Origin: Halorubellus litoreus
Lineage (GTDB): Archaea > Halobacteriota > Halobacteria > Halobacteriales > Natrialbaceae
Direction of reading: 5' to 3'
DNA: 64,000 bases
Assembly: GCF_037081675.1 (NCBI RefSeq)
Contig: NZ_JAZAQL010000006.1
Coordinates: forward strand, 124,001 to 188,000
Shown here: piece after piece, positions 8,231-15,601 of the stretch
Layout of the letters: the number at the start of each line of letters is the position of its first letter
Position numbering within the stretch: position 1 is the first letter of the stretch
Made by a program: the position numbers and the translations under genes
The notes under the pieces: model-generated
What the model saw: the letters and a program-made list of their open reading frames with translations, nothing else
Told to the model about the DNA's origin: nothing
Database searches by the model: none

Positions 8231-9781
8231 TCAGTCGTCGACGACGAGCAGCGACTCGCCGGTCATCGCGGCCGGTTTCGGGACGTCCGCGAGGTGCAGG
8301 AGCGTCGGCGCGACGTCGCAGAGCGACCCGTCCTCGCGGACGCGAACGCCGCCGTCGGTGCCGTCCGCGTCGACGAAGACGAACGGGACGTCGTTGTACG
8401 TGTGCGCCGTGTGTGGATCTTCCTCCGTCCCCATGTCGTCGGCGTTCCCGTGGTCCGCGGTCACGACGAGGTCGCCGCCAGCGGCCTGGACGGCTTCCGC
8501 GAGCCGCCCGAGCTGGGTGTCGACGGCCTCCACGGCCTCCACGGCGGCCCGATAGTCGCCCGTGTGGCCGACCATGTCCGGGTTCGCGTAGTTCAACACG
8601 AGGACGTCCGGGTCGTCGCGCTCGATACGCGCGATAGCCGCGTCCGTGAGCGCTCGGGCGCTCATCGCGGGCGTCTCGTCGTACGTCGGGACGTCCGGGC
8701 TCTCGATTATCTCCCGGCTCTCGCCGTCGAACGCGCCCTCGCGGCCGCCGTTCAGGAAGTACGTGACGTGCGCGTACTTCTCGGATTCGGCCATCCGCAA
8801 CTGGGTCTTCCCGGCGTCGGCGAGCACCTCCCCGAAGACGTCCTCGGGGTACGTCGGCGGGTACGCGACCGGGACGTCGAACTCCTCGTCGTACTCCGTC
8901 ATCGTCACCAGTCGGAGCTTCGGCGCCTCCGGCCACTCGACGTCGGACTCGGCGACGGAGTCGTCCGCGGGCGGGTCGTTCGCGAGCATCCTGGTGAGCT
9001 GGCGCGCGCGGTCCGCGCGGAAGTTGAAGAACACGACCGCGTCCCCCGACTCCAGGCCGTCGTGGTCGCCGACCGTCGTCGGCTCCACGAACTCGTCGGT
9101 GTCGCCGCGCTCGTAACTCGCCTCGGCCGCCTCGACCGCCGACGCGGCGTGATGGTCGGCCTCTCGATCGACGATGGCGTCGTACGCCGCCTTCGTGCGC
9201 TCCCAGTTCCGGTCGCGGTCCATCCCGTAGTAGCGGCCCGTCACCGACGCCACGTCCCCAGTACCGTGGTCGTCGACGACCGCCTCGAGGTCCGCGAGGA
9301 ATCCCGCACCCGACTCGGGCGCGGTGTCGCGACCGTCCGTGAACGCGTGCGTCACCGCGTCCACGCCCCGGTCGGCCGCCATCTCCACGAGCGCGTGCAG
9401 GTGCGCCTGACTCGAGTGCACGCCACCGTCGCTCACGAGCCCCACGAAGTGCACGCGTCCGCCCGTGTCCGCGGCGTACTCGAACGCCGACGCCAAGCCG
9501 TCGTTCTCGAAGAACGACCCGTCCTCGATGGCGTCACTGATGCGCGTGTACTCCTGCCGGACGACGCGTCCCGCGCCGATGTTCAGATGCCCGACCTCCG
9601 AGTTCCCCATCTGGCCGTCCGGCAGCCCGACGCGCCGCCCCGACACCGAGAGCCGACCGCGCGCGCCCTGTCGACTCAACCGGTCGAACACCGGCGTATG
9701 CGCCGCCTCGACCGCATCCCGGTGGTCCCCCGGGTCGTCGTTCAATCCCCAACCGTCGAGCACGACGAGTGAAACGTCCAT
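8231..9781 (-). CDS. gpmI: 2,3-bisphosphoglycerate-independent phosphoglycerate mutase
   Basis: 516 residues. The enzyme interconverts 3- and 2-phosphoglycerate in glycolysis and gluconeogenesis, using two metal ions and a phosphoserine intermediate. The N-terminus has the metal-binding Asp in SLVVLDGWG; the nucleophilic Ser is in GQMGNSEVGHLNIGAGR at about residues 55-71. Further metal-site motifs are present: TDGRDTAP, ATVTADHGNADDM-type (VTADHGNADDMG) and HTAHTYNDVPFV near the C-terminus. The length is typical of the bacterial-type enzyme. It is the last gene in this minus-strand group and has its own long upstream region. Confidence 0.96.
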   Translation of the reverse strand: MDVSLVVLDGWGLNDDPGDHRDAVEAAHTPVFDRLSRQGARGRLSVSGRRVGLPDGQMGNSEVGHLNIGAGRVVRQEYTRISDAIEDGSFFENDGLASAFEYAADTGGRVHFVGLVSDGGVHSSQAHLHALVEMAADRGVDAVTHAFTDGRDTAPESGAGFLADLEAVVDDHGTGDVASVTGRYYGMDRDRNWERTKAAYDAIVDREADHHAASAVEAAEASYERGDTDEFVEPTTVGDHDGLESGDAVVFFNFRADRARQLTRMLANDPPADDSVAESDVEWPEAPKLRLVTMTEYDEEFDVPVAYPPTYPEDVFGEVLADAGKTQLRMAESEKYAHVTYFLNGGREGAFDGESREIIESPDVPTYDETPAMSARALTDAAIARIERDDPDVLVLNYANPDMVGHTGDYRAAVEAVEAVDTQLGRLAEAVQAAGGDLVVTADHGNADDMGTEEDPHTAHTYNDVPFVFVDADGTDGGVRVREDGSLCDVAPTLLHLADVPKPAAMTGESLLVVDD

Positions 9782-9827
9782 ACGCCACGCGTCGCGCGCC
9801 GGTCACAAGTACCGTTCGCCTCCAACC

Positions 9828-9939
9828 TTTTTTGTGCGGAGGGTCGCCTCGCCCTTCGGGCGCTCCGGCGACCCCCACTTGAAAAAACGTTGATGGAAAA
9901 AGGCCGAGCGACTCGATCGCTTCGCTCGCTCGCGCTCGG
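9828..9939. other. Pair of strong hairpins flanked by T6 and A6 tracts
   Basis: A perfect 8-bp stem GGGTCGCC (9841-9848) pairs with GGCGACCC (9867-9874) and encloses a second stem, CGCCC/GGGCG with a 3-base loop. T6 precedes and A6 follows, so both strands look alike. A second hairpin, CCGAGCG (9904-9910) with CGCTCGG (9933-9939), contains GAGCG/CGCTC words similar to those behind the tRNA genes. The T tract precedes the stem rather than following it, so it is not a conventional terminator for either strand. Confidence 0.55.
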
Positions 9940-10048
9940 TGGGTATCCTGGACGACACAGCGACCGCGGCCGCGACCGCACCGTAGCGTCAGTATCTCGC
10001 TCGATTCCGTCGCCGTCCTCGCCTCCGCGTGGCGGGCCGCCGCGATTG

Positions 10049-10069
10049 GGTTTACATGTTCTGTAAACC
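10049..10069. promoter_or_regulatory. Perfect inverted repeat GGTTTACA-N5-TGTAAACC
   Basis: Two 8-bp arms with a 5-bp spacer form a perfect palindrome, AT-rich inside a GC-rich spacer. Its size and symmetry fit an operator for a dimeric regulator. It lies between divergent gpmI (start at 9781) and adk (start at 10413), 268 bases and 344 bases away respectively, which is far for a simple repressor. The regulator is unknown. Confidence 0.45.
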
Positions 10070-10248
10070 TCGTCGGGTTCGAGTCACGGACGGTGCCCCG
10101 TCCTGGACGCAGCGTCCCGCGCCACGCCCTCCCCAGCCGACTCCCGCTCGATAGACTCGCGGGAACCTCCCACGGTATCGACGCAGCCGCGCTCGCCGAA
10201 GCGAGCGCGACTGCGACACCGCGCGCCAACCGGTCGCCGAACGCTCAC

Positions 10249-10330
10249 GTCGGGCTCGCATCGGTGTCGCATCGGTCTCGCGTCGGTCTCGCGTCGGATG
10301 CTCGCGTCGGATGCTCGGGTCGGGCTCGAA
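10249..10330. repeat. Degenerate TCGG-TCGCG minisatellite
   Basis: About seven units of 11 to 13 bases with the pattern TCGGnCTCGCG or TCGGATGCTCGCG run in tandem upstream of adk. None of the six frames is convincing as protein. It looks like replication slippage in the gene-free stretch 9,782-10,412. Confidence 0.5.
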
Positions 10331-10382
10331 TGGGGTTGCAAGGAGCGGAAAGCCCCGGTAACATCGAGCGCGTTTCTACAAC

Positions 10383-10391
10383 GATTTAAAC
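10383..10391 (+). promoter_or_regulatory. TATA box of adk
   Basis: The AT-rich element CGATTTAAAC stands out in GC-rich DNA about 25-30 bases before the ATG of adk at 10413. That spacing predicts a transcript that is leaderless or has a very short leader, as is common in haloarchaea. Confidence 0.6.
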
Positions 10392-10412
10392 CCGGCCCGT
10401 GACGTCCCGTGT

Positions 10413-11060
10413 ATGAGCAACCCGCACGTACTCATCCTCGGCGCACCGGGCGCAGGCAAAGGCACGCAGTCCGCACGCATCGCCGACGCGTTCGACGTCG
10501 AGCACGTCACCACGGGCGACGCGCTCCGCGCGAACAAGGACATGGACATCAGCGACATGGATACCGAGTACGACACGCCCCGCGAGTACATGGAAGCCGG
10601 CGACCTCGTCCCCGACGCCGTCGTCAACGCCATCGTCGAGGAAGCGCTCTCGACCGCCGACGGCTACGTCCTCGACGGCTACCCGCGGAACCTCGAACAG
10701 GCCAAAGAACTCGAGGACATGACCGAGCTCGACGTCATCCTCCACCTCGACGTGTCCCGCGACGAACTCGTCGACCGCCTCACCGGCCGCCGCGTCTGCG
10801 ACGACTGCGGAACGAACTACCACGTCGAGTTCGACCAGCCCGAAGTCGAGGGCGTCTGCGACGACTGCGGCGGCGACCTCGTGCAGCGCGACGACGACAC
10901 CGAAGAAGCCGTCCAGAACCGCCTCGACGTCTTCGACGACAACACCCAGCCCGTCATCGACCACTACAGCGACCGCGACGACTTCGTCGCCGTCGACGGC
11001 GAACGCGCCCCCGACGCCGTCTGGGACGACGTCGAAGCCGCCATCGAATCGAACGCCTGA
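10413..11060 (+). CDS. adk: Adenylate kinase
   Basis: 215 residues. It catalyses AMP + ATP to 2 ADP. The P-loop GAPGAGKGTQ lies at residues 9-18, the AMP-binding motifs are TTGDALR and LDGYPRN, and the LID domain carries two CxxC-type pairs (CDDCGTNYH and CDDCGGDL), so it is a zinc-LID form. The length is normal for the bacterial-type family. In many archaea adk follows secY; here it heads a plus-strand group with DUF106, cmk and truB. A short copy of its own 3' end (about 10974-11017) reappears at 12283-12327, marking a duplication border. Confidence 0.96.
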   Translation: MSNPHVLILGAPGAGKGTQSARIADAFDVEHVTTGDALRANKDMDISDMDTEYDTPREYMEAGDLVPDAVVNAIVEEALSTADGYVLDGYPRNLEQAKELEDMTELDVILHLDVSRDELVDRLTGRRVCDDCGTNYHVEFDQPEVEGVCDDCGGDLVQRDDDTEEAVQNRLDVFDDNTQPVIDHYSDRDDFVAVDGERAPDAVWDDVEAAIESNA

Positions 11061-11151
11061 CCGCGACCATCGGCGGTCGCCCGGTCCGGTGGGGCGTTCC
11101 GGGAGACCCAGAGTAAAAGCTTCTTTACCGGGCATCGCTTAGGGCCTGCAA

Positions 11152-12067
11152 ATGGCGCGTACCGCGGAGAAGGCGGCGACGCTCGCGAACGAGAGCGCGG
11201 AGATGCGCGACGCGCTCGAGACCGTTCGCAGCGTCGCAGACGAGAACGACGGCGTGGTCCGCTGGACGGACGTGAAAGACGACATCTCGTCCGGCCAGTG
11301 GGGTCGCCTCCTCGAGAAGGACATCCTCGTCGACGGCGACGACGGCTTCGAGTTCGCCGACGCCGACGCCGTCGCGGACGTCCTCGACGGGAACGGCGAC
11401 GACGACCACGAGATAGAGGACATCCCCGAGGTCGAGGACTCCGGCTCCAGCTGGAAGACTCGCGACAAGGCAGCCGGCGTCCTCACGCTCGTCCTCATGG
11501 CCGGGTACTACTTCGATCCGGTCTGTCGTCGGTGGCGTCGTCGACCTCGTCCTCGGGCCACTGGACGCCGCGCTCCCGTTCTACGCGGTCATCCTCAGCA
11601 TCTCGCTCGTGACCGGCCTGTACTCGTCGGTCCTTCAGGCGAACATGGTCGACCAGGACAAGGTCGCGGCGTACCAGGAGAAGTTCCAGGCGCTCCAGGA
11701 GCGCGAGCAGGAGGCGAAGGAACGCGGCGACGACGCGGCCGTCGACCGCATCCAGGAGGAACGCATGGACGCGATGGGCGACCAGATGAACATGATGAAA
11801 GAGAACTTCCGCCCGATGGCGTGGATCACGCTCCTCACCATCCCCGCGTTCCTCTGGATGTACTGGATGATCGGGACGCGCGGCGGCGCCGGCCACCTCC
11901 AGGGCCTCGAGCAGACCGTCGTGATGCCGTTCGCGGGCGAGGTGACGTGGCAGAACGGTAGCATCGGCCCGATTCCGGCGTGGATCGCGTTCTACTTCCT
12001 GTGCTCGATGGGGTTCACACAGGTGATGCGGAAGGCGCTCGACCTCGACACCCCGACGCCGTCCTGA
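11152..12067 (+). pseudogene. Frameshifted copy of the DUF106 membrane protein gene
   Basis: This copy is nearly identical to the intact gene at 12424-13344. The 5' part keeps a constant offset of 1272 bases and the 3' part 1277 bases, so the copy has a net 5-base deletion at about 11520-11540, just after YYFDP. The frame is open from 11152 to the lesion, then switches frame and ends at the equivalent stop at 12067. If translated, a product of about 124 correct residues would lose the conserved membrane domain, although an internal ATG at 11645 or an upstream in-frame start could give the C-terminal half. The close similarity of the two copies implies a recent event. Confidence 0.85.
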
Positions 12068-12133
12068 GACAGGGCAGCGTTCCCGCCAGCGGTCGCGACA
12101 AGTCGCAATTCCTTCTACCGCGACGGCCGGAGG

Positions 12134-12276
12134 ACGCACATAGCAATCACGGTCTCCGGACCGCCGGGTAGCGCCAAGAGCACCGGCGCGCCGGCGCTCG
12201 CCGACGAACGCGGGGACACGCCCCTCGAGTTCGACACGCTCGCCGAGGAGGACGACCAGATCGACCGCGACCCCGA
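12134..12276 (+). pseudogene. Remnant of the 5' end of cmk
   Basis: The sequence matches the first part of cmk at 13411 onward. Both possible start codons are destroyed: the first ATG is ACG at 12134 and the second is ATA at 12140. The P-loop codons are altered and a 54-base segment is missing; the deletion is flanked by GCCGAC repeats in the intact gene. The match stops at about 12276 and switches to adk-like sequence. It is the left side of a duplication junction, not a functional gene. Confidence 0.8.
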
Positions 12277-12282
12277 GTCTCC

Positions 12283-12327
12283 CGCGAGGACTTCGTCGCC
12301 GTCGACGGCGAACGCGCGCCCGACGCC
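12283..12327 (+). pseudogene. Remnant of the 3' part of adk at the duplication junction
   Basis: About 45 bases match adk at 10974-11017 (encoding DDFVAVDGERAPDA) almost perfectly. They directly follow the cmk remnant. This cmk-to-adk junction is what a head-to-tail duplication of the segment [adk 3' end, DUF106 gene, cmk 5' end] would leave between its two copies. Confidence 0.75.
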
Positions 12328-12345
12328 CCCTACTCGCAGTCCATC

Positions 12346-12389
12346 TCAGGCCGCGGTGGAGAGTAAATCAGGCCGCGGTGGAGAGTAAA
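12346..12389. repeat. Perfect 22-bp tandem repeat before the intact DUF106 gene
   Basis: Two adjacent identical 22-mers (12346-12367 and 12368-12389) begin TCAGGCCGCGG and end GAGAGTAAA. The second runs into the promoter-like segment TAAAAGCTTCTTTACC, which is also present at the matching place before the broken copy (from 11111). The repeat exists only at the new junction. Confidence 0.85.
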
Positions 12390-12423
12390 AGCTTCTTTAC
12401 CGGGCATCGCTTAGGGCCTGGAA

Positions 12424-13344
12424 ATGGCGCGTACCGCGGAGAAGGCGGCGACACTGGCGAACGAGAGCGCGGAGATGCGCGACGCGCTCGAGACCGTTCG
12501 CAGCGTCGCCGACGAGAACGACGGCGTGGTCCGCTGGACGGACGTGAAAGACGACATCTCGTCCGGCCAGTGGGGTCGCCTCCTCGAGAAGGACATCCTC
12601 GTCGACGGCGACGACGGCTTCGAGTTCGCCGACGCCGACGCTGTCGCAGACGTCCTCGACGGGAACGGCGACGACGACTACGAGATGGAGGACATCCCCG
12701 AGGTCGAGGACTCCGGCTCCAGCTGGAAGACTCGCGACAAGGCAGCCGGCGTCCTCACGCTCGTCCTCATGTCCGGGTACTACTTCGATCCGATAATGCA
12801 GATCGTCGGTGGTGCATTCGACCTCGTCCTCGGGCCACTGGACGCCGCGCTCCCGTTCTACGCGGTCATCCTCAGCATCTCGCTCGTGACCGGCCTGTAC
12901 TCGTCAGTCCTCCAGGCGAACATGGTCGACCAGGACAAGGTCGCGGCGTACCAGGAGAAGTTCCAGGCGCTCCAGGAGCGCGAGAAGGAAGCCAAAGAGC
13001 GGGACGACGACGCGGCCGTCGACCGCATCCAGGAGGAACGCATGGACGCGATGGGCGACCAGATGAACATGATGAAAGAGAACTTCCGCCCGATGGCGTG
13101 GATCACGCTCCTCACCATCCCCGCGTTCCTCTGGATGGCCTGGATGATCGGGATTCGCGGTTCCGCCGGCCACCTCCAGGGCCTCGAGCAGACCGTCGTG
13201 ATGCCGTTCGCGGGCGAAGTGTCGTGGCAGAACGGTAGCATCGGCCCGCTCCCCGCGTGGATCGCGTTCTACTTCCTGTGCTCGATGGGGTTCCAGCAAG
13301 TGATGCGGAAGGCGCTCGACCTCGACACCCCGACGCCGTCCTGA
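12424..13344 (+). CDS. DUF106/EMC3-TMCO1-like membrane protein, intact copy
   Basis: 306 residues. After a hydrophilic region of about 110 residues (with acidic VDGDDGFEFADADAVADVL), it has helices at about 113-160 and a charged coiled segment (EKFQALQEREKEAKERDDDA, then ERMDAMGDQMNMMKENF). Two more helices lie at about 235-255 and 275-295. This layout, with three to four helices and a cytosolic coiled coil, is that of archaeal DUF106 proteins, which are related to the Oxa1/EMC3 insertase superfamily. It is likely to help insert membrane proteins, which fits its usual closeness to secY. cmk follows by 66 bases. It is the working member of a duplicated pair. Confidence 0.9.
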   Translation: MARTAEKAATLANESAEMRDALETVRSVADENDGVVRWTDVKDDISSGQWGRLLEKDILVDGDDGFEFADADAVADVLDGNGDDDYEMEDIPEVEDSGSSWKTRDKAAGVLTLVLMSGYYFDPIMQIVGGAFDLVLGPLDAALPFYAVILSISLVTGLYSSVLQANMVDQDKVAAYQEKFQALQEREKEAKERDDDAAVDRIQEERMDAMGDQMNMMKENFRPMAWITLLTIPAFLWMAWMIGIRGSAGHLQGLEQTVVMPFAGEVSWQNGSIGPLPAWIAFYFLCSMGFQQVMRKALDLDTPTPS

Positions 13345-13410
13345 GACAGGGCGGCGTTCCCGCCAACGGTCGCGACAAGTCACAATTCCTTTTACCGCGA
13401 CGGCCGGAGG

Positions 13411-14004
13411 ATGCATATGTTAATCACGGTCTCCGGCCCGCCGGGCAGCGGGAAGAGCACGGCCGCGCCCGCGTTGGCCGACGCGTTCGACCTCGAACAC
13501 ATCTCCGGTGGCGACATCTTCCGCGACCTCGCCGACGAACGCGGCTACACGCCACTCGAGTTCAACAAGCTCGCCGAGGAGAACGACCAGATCGACCGCG
13601 ACCTCGACGCGCGCCTCCAGAAGATCGCTCGCGAGCGCGAGGACGTCGTGCTGGAATCGCGACTCGCCGGCTGGCTCGCCGGCGACCACGCCGACTTCAG
13701 GTTCTGGCTTGACGCGCCCGTCTCCGTGCGCGGTGCCCGTATCGCCGACCGCGAAGGGAAGGACCCCGAGGCCGCCGCCGAGGAGACCGCGGCGCGCGAA
13801 TCCAGCGAAGCGAAACGCTACATGGAGTACTACGGCATCGATATCGAGGACCGCTCGATCTACGACCTGTCGATGAACACCGCGCGCTGGGGCGAGGACG
13901 CGATGGTCGACCTGCTCGTCGACGCCGTCGAAGCGTACGACCAGACGGCGGACGAAGGCATGGAGCCCGTCGACCTGACCGTCGACCTCGCCGTCGAGGG
14001 CTGA
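13411..14004 (+). CDS. cmk: Cytidylate kinase, archaeal type
   Basis: 197 residues from 13411, or 195 from the ATG at 13417, which fits the usual MLITVSGPPGSGKST beginning. It phosphorylates CMP and dCMP. The P-loop GPPGSGKST is at about residues 9-17, followed by HISGGDIFRDLA, LESRLAGWLAG and a LID-type Arg segment (DREGKDPEAAAEETAARES). The length is right for the short archaeal form. Its TGA overlaps the ATG of truB, so the two are translationally coupled. Its 5' part was copied into the remnant at 12134-12276. Confidence 0.94.
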   Translation: MHMLITVSGPPGSGKSTAAPALADAFDLEHISGGDIFRDLADERGYTPLEFNKLAEENDQIDRDLDARLQKIAREREDVVLESRLAGWLAGDHADFRFWLDAPVSVRGARIADREGKDPEAAAEETAARESSEAKRYMEYYGIDIEDRSIYDLSMNTARWGEDAMVDLLVDAVEAYDQTADEGMEPVDLTVDLAVEG

Positions 14005-14927
14005 TGCTTCGGTCCGCACCAGCCGACCGGACGCCCGCCGAACTCCTCGCGTTCGGCGTCGTGAACCTCGACAAACCCCCGGGGCCGAGCGCGCACCAGG
14101 TCGCCGCGTGGGTGCGCGACGCCGCCAGCGACGCGCTCGAAGACGCACAGGCCGCGGGGCGTGCTCGCGAGGACCTCTCGGTCGACGGTGCGGCGCACGC
14201 CGGGACGCTCGACCCGAAGGTCACGGGCTGCCTCCCGATGCTCACCGGCGACGCGACCCGCGTCGCGCAAGCGTTCGGCGAAGGCGAGAAGGAGTACGTG
14301 AGCGTCCTGGAACTCCACGCGGACGCCCCGAGCGACCTGGAAGCCGTCGTCGCCGAGTTCGAAGGCGAGATATACCAGAAGCCGCCGCGGAAGTCCGCGG
14401 TCTCCCGCCGGCTCCGCACCCGCGAGATCTTCGAGCTGGACGTCCTCGAGGTCGAGCAGCGTCGCGCACTCCTGCGCATCCGCTGCGAGCCCGGGACGTA
14501 TATCCGAAAGCTCTGTCACGACGTCGGGCTCGCCGCCGGCACCGGCGCGCACATGGGACACCTCCGGCGGACCGCGACCACGCCGTTCGACGACACCACG
14601 CTCGTCACCCTCCACGACCTCGTCGACGCCATCCACGACTGGCTCGACGACGGCGACGACGCCCCGCTCCGCGACGTCCTCCAGCCCGCCGAACGCGCAC
14701 TCGAACACCTCCCCACGGTGACCATCGCACCGAGCGCCGCCGAAGCCGTCGCCGACGGCGCCCCCATCTACGCCCCCGGCGTCATCGACGCCCCCAACCC
14801 CGACGACGTCGACGGCATCGTCGCCGCCTACACCCCGAACGACGCCGTCGTCGCCCTCGGCCGCCTCACCGGCGACCCACGTGCAGAGAGCGGCGAAGTC
14901 GTCACCCTCGAGCGCGTGCTCGTCTAG
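14004..14927 (+). CDS. truB: tRNA/rRNA pseudouridine synthase, TruB/Cbf5 family
   Basis: 307 residues. It isomerises uridine to pseudouridine, as Cbf5 with H/ACA guide RNPs or directly in tRNA. The opening GVVNLDKPPGPSAHQVAAWV and the catalytic-Asp loop GAAHAGTLDPKVTGCLP (about residues 56-72) are diagnostic. KPPRKSAVSRRLRTREI and CEPGTYIRKLCHDVGLAAGTGAHM follow. A PUA-like C-terminus begins at about 230 (TIAPSAAEAVADGAPIYAPG). It overlaps cmk by one base and is followed by tRNA-Pro. Confidence 0.95.
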   Translation: MLRSAPADRTPAELLAFGVVNLDKPPGPSAHQVAAWVRDAASDALEDAQAAGRAREDLSVDGAAHAGTLDPKVTGCLPMLTGDATRVAQAFGEGEKEYVSVLELHADAPSDLEAVVAEFEGEIYQKPPRKSAVSRRLRTREIFELDVLEVEQRRALLRIRCEPGTYIRKLCHDVGLAAGTGAHMGHLRRTATTPFDDTTLVTLHDLVDAIHDWLDDGDDAPLRDVLQPAERALEHLPTVTIAPSAAEAVADGAPIYAPGVIDAPNPDDVDGIVAAYTPNDAVVALGRLTGDPRAESGEVVTLERVLV

Positions 14928-14959
14928 CAAACCACGAGCAGGCGCACCCGAAACGACAC

Positions 14960-14967
14960 CCTTAAAC
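14960..14967 (+). promoter_or_regulatory. TATA box of tRNA-Pro
   Basis: CCTTAAAC lies about 30 bases before the first tRNA nucleotide in otherwise GC-rich DNA, the expected distance for an archaeal TATA box with transcription starting at or just before the tRNA. Confidence 0.55.
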
Positions 14968-14993
14968 ACGAACCGACCAATCGTCTGAATACA

Positions 14994-15064
14994 GGGACCG
15001 TGGGGTAGTGGTATCCTCTGCGGATGGGGTCCGTAGGACCCGAGTTCGACTCTCGGCGGTCCCA
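14994..15064 (+). tRNA. tRNA-Pro (anticodon GGG)
   Basis: The 71 bases fold into a full cloverleaf. The acceptor GGGACCG pairs with CGGTCCC. The anticodon stem is TGCGG/CCGTA with loop ATGGGGT, so the anticodon GGG is at 15026-15028. The T stem is CCGAG/CTCGG around TTCGACT. The discriminator A is 15064 and CCA is not encoded. It lies 66 bases after truB and its 3' end is reused in the downstream tail element. Confidence 0.96.
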
Positions 15065-15158
15065 CTTTTCGCGACGCCAAACGAGGAGCGTAGCGACGAG
15101 TGCGCGCGTCGCGAAAATGGGAGCAGGGAGCGAGCGCAGCGAGCGACCGTGGTCCCAC
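15065..15158. repeat. Tail element of tRNA-Pro: hairpin plus copy of the tRNA 3' end
   Basis: An 11-bp perfect stem TTTTCGCGACG (15066-15076) pairs with CGTCGCGAAAA (15107-15117), and the tRNA terminus CCCA (15061-15064) pairs further out with TGGG (15118-15121). The loop holds GAGGAGCGTAGCGACGAG. A stretch with GAGCGAGCGCAGCGAGC follows, then GGTCCCAC at 15151-15158, repeating the last bases of the tRNA and the base after it. Its start (ACTTTTCGCGAC...AAACGA.GAGCG) is clearly related to the element behind tRNA-Ile. Confidence 0.75.
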
Positions 15159-15208
15159 GTGTCGTTCCATCGCTCTCCAACGACGGAGAGTACGGTCACC
15201 AGCGTCGC

Positions 15209-15499
15209 TCAAACGTCCGATTCCGGGAGTGAAGGCCTCTTGTTCTGCGGGTCGTCGCCGTCGGAGATCATCCCGATCCAGTCGCCGAGCGCGACCTCGT
15301 TCGTGATGGAGATCCAGACGGCGCCGGCAACGACGAGGAGTGCCGCCCACGTCACGCCGGTCGAGCCCAGCGAGAACGCGGTGTCGCTGCGGCTGAACCC
15401 GTAGATGCTGATGGTTCCGATCTCGGTCAGGCCGATTGCACCGAGGACGATGGCCGCGACGCCGGGAGCGTCCTCGGAATCGAATTCGCCAGTAGTCAT
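15209..15499 (-). CDS. Small two- to three-helix membrane protein
   Basis: 96 residues, function unknown. Hydrophobic segments lie at about 13-35 (GVAAIVLGAIGLTEIGTISI) and 45-66 (STGVTWAALLVVAGAVWISI), between an acidic N-terminus and a C-terminus ending in ESDV. It is the only well-supported frame between the tRNA-Pro tail and the pilin genes and is on the pilin strand, but 100 bases separate them. A link to pili is possible only by position. Confidence 0.65.
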   Translation of the reverse strand: MTTGEFDSEDAPGVAAIVLGAIGLTEIGTISIYGFSRSDTAFSLGSTGVTWAALLVVAGAVWISITNEVALGDWIGMISDGDDPQNKRPSLPESDV

Positions 15500-15601
15500 G
15501 TGCTACAGGCTTCACGACCAGAAACCAGCGTAAAAACCTCTCACCGAGAGCAGAACCGCGACCGTCGCCTGGGATTGTCGGTTAGGATAGGTAGAGAACG
15601 G

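Noticed and set aside
11152..11961. An intact 269-codon protein from the first DUF106 copy
   Set aside because: After the lesion the frame reads Arg- and Gly-rich shadow sequence, while the true frame continues separately to 12067, so the product would be aberrant.
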